This document shows positions 5,860 to 8,341 of a stretch of DNA of 8,341 nucleotides, piece by piece. The position numbers and the translations under genes are program-made. The stretch covers positions 1,851-10,191 of the forward strand of contig CAPYQR010000046.1 in NCBI GenBank assembly GCA_948742005.1. Direction: 5' to 3'. How positions within the stretch are numbered: position 1 is the stretch's first letter; each line of letters opens with the position of its first letter. The notes below the pieces were generated by a model. It worked only from the letters and a program-made list of their open reading frames with translations. It was not told the DNA's origin and did not search any database. Source of the stretch: an uncultured bacterium. GTDB taxonomy: Bacteria; Cyanobacteriota; Vampirovibrionia; Gastranaerophilales; Gastranaerophilaceae.

Positions 5860-6855
5860 TTACCAATCTGAATTTTGCTTGCGGTTCAATTTATCATGAA
5901 TGAAATTTTTGATTTTGGCATTTATTCTGTCATTTGGTTTGCCTTTTGCGTTTGTATGGGTAGAATAATTTTCATTTTTTAATCTTGCGTTTTCAAGACT
6001 GCCCATGTTTTCGGCGATGTGATATTTCTCAAAAATTCCGGCTTTTCTGTTGATTTTTGCATCTGTTTCTAGGGACAACCCGATGGCATTGTTATGACTT
6101 TTTTTTGTCAAACGGTCTTCTTTGTTTCTATAATTTACAATATTTTCAGGGTAAATTTCAAAATTTTGGAAATTTTTATTTGCTTCTTTATCCAAAGCAT
6201 TTTTTGTACCTTTATGAGTATTAAATGTAGCAGATTTAAGGTCATTTTTTCCTGCAACATATTGTGCCAGATATCCACCCAGCGATTGCCCCGTTGTGTA
6301 AATATCATAATCTTTATATTTTGGGTCTTGCTTGATTTTGTCATATGCTGCTTGGGCATCTTTTTGTTGGGAAGTATAGTTTGCTGCTCCTGCCCTCAAA
6401 GCCGAAGGCACTTCTGCGAGTGGTTCCATCCCCCGATAAGCAATAACCGCTTCTTTTTTATCATCATTAGCAACAGTAACCGCATCGAAGCCGTTATTTT
6501 TACCCGAAAGATGTTCTAATCTTCTGTAACCTTTTGGTAATTCCTGTCGTCCGTTATCATAGCAATAAACGGATAATTGCCTTAGGGTTTCGTGTTTGTC
6601 TTTGTCTTTAGAAAAAGGCAGCAATTTGAGTTCTTGTGCTCTTTTTTTTAATGATTCTTCAGTTCCATACAAAATGTCGCCCTGGGTTGCGTTAGGTCCA
6701 AGGATTTTAAGAAGCTCATTTTTTCTTTTTTGCTGTTGAGCTTTGATTTCTTTTTGTATTGCTTCGTCACGATACAAAATTTCAGCAGGAGAACTTTCAC
6801 GATAATCATTCTTTTGCACACTGCCTTTAAGATAATTTTGGTTGTTTTGGTTCAT
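5860..6855 (-). CDS. Lipase/phospholipase-like alpha/beta hydrolase, no signal peptide
   Basis: This 331-residue protein carries a lipase core of the class 3 / Mbeg1-like (DUF2974-type) kind. Residues 1-95 are polar, Gln/Lys-rich and probably helical. The oxyanion-hole strand is IAYRGME (138-144), the nucleophile elbow is TTGQSLGGYLAQ with Ser191, the acid is Asp247 in NYRNKEDRLT, and the base is His279 in KYHIAENMGSL, so the full triad is visible. It likely cleaves ester bonds in lipids. There is no signal peptide or membrane segment, so it is either cytosolic or exported by a dedicated, non-Sec route, as toxin-type lipases often are. The start is supported by AAGGA (minus strand, 6862-6866) 6 nt before the ATG. 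It converges on three tandem membrane-protein genes, which invites an effector-immunity reading that the sequence alone cannot prove. Confidence 0.8.
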   Translation of the reverse strand: MNQNNQNYLKGSVQKNDYRESSPAEILYRDEAIQKEIKAQQQKRKNELLKILGPNATQGDILYGTEESLKKRAQELKLLPFSKDKDKHETLRQLSVYCYDNGRQELPKGYRRLEHLSGKNNGFDAVTVANDDKKEAVIAYRGMEPLAEVPSALRAGAANYTSQQKDAQAAYDKIKQDPKYKDYDIYTTGQSLGGYLAQYVAGKNDLKSATFNTHKGTKNALDKEANKNFQNFEIYPENIVNYRNKEDRLTKKSHNNAIGLSLETDAKINRKAGIFEKYHIAENMGSLENARLKNENYSTHTNAKGKPNDRINAKIKNFIHDKLNRKQNSDW

Positions 6856-6960
6856 TTTAATTCCTTTCTATAAACGTTTTAACACCATCACATCTTCAAG
6901 ATAACATATTTTCAAGCTTTTTCAAGGGGTAAGACAAGAAAAAGGGTTGATTTTAAAAGC

Positions 6961-6997
6961 TTTCAGACCCCTGAAATCATGACGGGGTCATGATTTC
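6961..6997. promoter_or_regulatory. Overlapping, mutually exclusive inverted repeats
   Basis: GAAATCATGAC (6973-6983) and GTCATGATTTC (6987-6997) form a perfect 11-bp stem with a 3-nt GGG loop. TTTCAG (6961-6966) and CTGAAA (6971-6976) form a second perfect stem that shares GAAA with the first. GACCCC (6966-6971) can also pair with GGGGTC (6984-6989). It lies about 105-140 nt upstream of the lipase start and beyond the hpf terminator. It could be a switchable leader, an operator or a second terminator; there is no adequate U-run directly after it. Confidence 0.5.
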
Positions 6998-7035
6998 CAT
7001 GTTTTGTAAATTTTTGTAAAAAATTTGATTTTTAA

Positions 7036-7079
7036 AAAATCCCATAAAAACTTTTTATCTTAAGTCTTTATGGGATTTT
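7036..7079 (-). terminator. hpf: Rho-independent terminator of hpf (possibly bidirectional)
   Basis: AAAATCCCATAAA (7036-7048) and TTTATGGGATTTT (7067-7079) form a perfect 13-bp stem, extended by ACTT/AAGT after one mismatch. On the minus strand the stem ends in a run of T's (complement of 7034-7039), 27 nt after the hpf stop codon. A run of T's also follows on the plus strand. Confidence 0.8.
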
Positions 7080-7105
7080 AAATTTTTTTCAAATAAATTA
7101 TTTTA

Positions 7106-7471
7106 TTATTCAGCTTCTTCTTCTATTTCATTTGCTGAAGTTGTGCGGATTGATTCAACTCCGCCTTTGGATTTTGACAAACCTTTTTCTTTGAATTTTC
7201 TTACTTGTCTGTCTAATTTGTCACAAACAAGGTCAATTGAAGCGTACATGCTTTCTGCTTTTTCTTCAACGCGGATTGTTTCACCGCCGATTTTACAAAG
7301 GACTTCTGCTATGTGCGATTCAGATACGGAGGGGTTTTTGATTACTGATAAAACTGCTTCGATTGAATCAATTTGTTCATAGTGGGCTGCTACTTTGCCC
7401 GCTTTTTCTTTGACGTAAGCTTTAATAGCATCCGTAATTTCAATGTTACGTCCGTTAACGTGAATATACAT
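7106..7471 (-). CDS. hpf: Ribosome hibernation promoting factor, short form (HPF/YfiA/RaiA family)
   Basis: This 121-residue protein binds the 30S subunit in the mRNA/tRNA channel and silences ribosomes in stationary phase or stress. It shows the family pattern: the opening MYIHVNGRNIEITDAIKAYVKEK (1-23), a beta strand around SIEAVLSVIK (36-45), AEVLCKIGGETIRVEEKAESMYASIDLVCDKLDRQVRKFKEK (55-96), then a short charged tail ending in EIEEEAE. It lacks the roughly 60-residue C-terminal dimerisation domain of long HPF, so it would act like the short proteobacterial form. GGAG (complement of 7479-7482) lies 7 nt before the ATG, and a TATAAT promoter and a strong terminator frame it as a single-gene transcript. 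Confidence 0.93.
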   Translation of the reverse strand: MYIHVNGRNIEITDAIKAYVKEKAGKVAAHYEQIDSIEAVLSVIKNPSVSESHIAEVLCKIGGETIRVEEKAESMYASIDLVCDKLDRQVRKFKEKGLSKSKGGVESIRTTSANEIEEEAE

Positions 7472-7512
7472 GGTTTTTCTCCGTTTCTAGCGCAGATTTT
7501 GTACGCTTATAT

Positions 7513-7541
7513 ATTATACCCTAATTTTAAGTTTTTTTAAA
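7513..7541 (-). promoter_or_regulatory. hpf: Promoter of hpf
   Basis: On the minus strand TTTAAA (7541-7536), a 17-nt spacer and a perfect TATAAT (7518-7513) give a leader of about 35 nt before the ATG at 7471, with a normal Shine-Dalgarno. This contrasts with the leaderless-type promoters of the membrane-protein array. Confidence 0.6.
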
Positions 7542-7567
7542 GTTATTTGGAAAAAAAGTAAAAATAT

Positions 7568-7596
7568 TTTACTAAATTTTAATGTAGTAGTATTAT
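7568..7596 (+). promoter_or_regulatory. Promoter of the aminotransferase gene
   Basis: TTTACT (7568-7573), a 17-nt spacer and TATTAT (7591-7596) lie about 45 nt before the ATG at 7641, divergent from the hpf promoter. GAGG at 7631-7634 serves as ribosome binding site. Confidence 0.45.
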
Positions 7597-7640
7597 AAAA
7601 AAGTATTTCAAAAGCATTGAAAACTATTTTGAGGGAATTT

Positions 7641-8341
7641 ATGATTAGCGAAGAATTATTTAACAACAAAATCAAAAACATGTCGAATTACATCATGTTT
7701 GTAATTAAAGCAAAACAACTGGAATTAACCCCTGCGCTCAAAGAAAAAAACAGAGCGCCGATTGCCCTTTCAATGGGAGCACCCGTTGAAGCAGTTCCTG
7801 AATTTGTTAAAGAAAAAATAAAAGAATATATAGATATCGACCCGCTTCATACTTATTCAACTCCGAAAGGCGAAAAAGATTTTTTACAAGCCGTTAAATT
7901 CAGAATGAAAAAAAGATTTAACGTTGAATTAAACGAAAATAACGAAATTTTATCCCTAATCGGTTCAAAAGAAGGTATCGCAAATTTAATCCGCGCACTT
8001 GTTAATTATAAAGATGAAGAAAAAGAACAAGATGTCATTTTAATCCCCTCCCCGAGCTACGCTTCTTACACGCAGATGATTAAAGCATCAGGAGCAAGGG
8101 CTTATTGCATTGATTTAAATGAAGAAAATAATTTCATGCCTGATTTGGATGAAATTTATGAAAAATATTTAAAAGAGGGCAATGACCCCAAAAAAATCAA
8201 AGCATTGATTATTAATTACCCGAACAACCCGCTGGGTTGCACCTGTACATTTGAATATCTGCAAAAATGCGTTGATTTTTGCAACAAACTGGGAATAGTT
8301 TTAATTTCAGATGCAGCATATTGCGAAATGTATTTTGATGA
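7641..8341 (+). CDS. PLP-dependent class I/II aminotransferase, 5' part (runs off the window)
   Basis: An open frame of 233 complete codons continues past the window end. It encodes the N-terminal part of a fold-type I aminotransferase related to aspartate and LL-diaminopimelate aminotransferases. Visible motifs are LSMGAPVEAVP (43-53), HTYSTPKGEKDF (70-81), the cofactor phosphate-binding GSKEGI (108-113), PSPSYASY (136-143), NYPNNPLG (192-199) with the Asn that contacts the PLP ring oxygen, and SDAAYCE (223-229) with the Asp that pairs with the pyridine nitrogen. The PLP-binding Lys would lie beyond the window. The start follows GAGG at 7631-7634 with a 6-nt spacer. LL-DAP aminotransferase itself would fit lysine and peptidoglycan synthesis in cyanobacteria-related lineages, but the N-terminus differs from classical DapL, so substrate is left open. 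Confidence 0.9.
   Translation, partial: MISEELFNNKIKNMSNYIMFVIKAKQLELTPALKEKNRAPIALSMGAPVEAVPEFVKEKIKEYIDIDPLHTYSTPKGEKDFLQAVKFRMKKRFNVELNENNEILSLIGSKEGIANLIRALVNYKDEEKEQDVILIPSPSYASYTQMIKASGARAYCIDLNEENNFMPDLDEIYEKYLKEGNDPKKIKALIINYPNNPLGCTCTFEYLQKCVDFCNKLGIVLISDAAYCEMYFD

Noticed and set aside
6094..6519. Plus-strand frame encoding a hydrophobic 141-residue product
   Set aside because: It is opposite the lipase triad region, whose conserved motifs fix the coding strand; Phe/Ile/Cys-rich content is what an antisense reading of Lys/Asn/Glu codons gives.
7143..7382. Plus-strand frame opposite hpf
   Set aside because: The HPF family match, promoter and terminator all place the gene on the minus strand.

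Overview
The window is AT-rich bacterial DNA with compact genes on both strands. The best guess for the host is a gut-type Melainabacteria/Vampirovibrionia lineage such as Gastranaerophilales. This is an inference from three things: the base composition, a broken gene whose N-terminus carries an Asn-rich lead ending in a 'SFSG' motif of the kind I associate with that group, and an aminotransferase resembling LL-diaminopimelate-type enzymes. No rRNA, tRNA or CRISPR array is visible, so taxonomy stays open.

Left part (1-2220): an exported GH13 alpha-amylase-family enzyme on the minus strand stops just before the last third of its catalytic barrel. Divergent from it is a decayed gene (1438-2218) that reads as one protein of about 260 residues only if four single-base slips, each at a short homopolymer, are undone.

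Middle (2231-4278): an intact DJ-1/PfpI-type protein of the Hsp31-like class, then a POT/PTR-family proton-coupled peptide transporter 20 nt downstream.

Core of interest (4288-6855): three tandem genes for small membrane proteins (4323, 4809 and 5354), each with its own promoter whose -10 box lies 6-7 nt before the ATG and no Shine-Dalgarno sequence, so the mRNAs are probably leaderless. Copies 1 and 3 share 283 identical bases, although the ends of copy 3 match copy 2: a clear gene-conversion mosaic. Their codon use (arginine always AGG or CGG) differs from the neighbouring transporter (arginine always AGA). Converging on the array is a cytosolic-looking lipase/phospholipase with a complete Ser-Asp-His triad and no signal peptide. 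A lipase effector facing multi-copy membrane immunity proteins is the most interesting hypothesis here; it is an inference and unproven.

Right part (6856-8341): a stretch with nested, mutually exclusive hairpins, a strong terminator, a short-form ribosome hibernation factor (hpf, minus strand), and a divergent PLP-dependent aminotransferase that runs off the window end.
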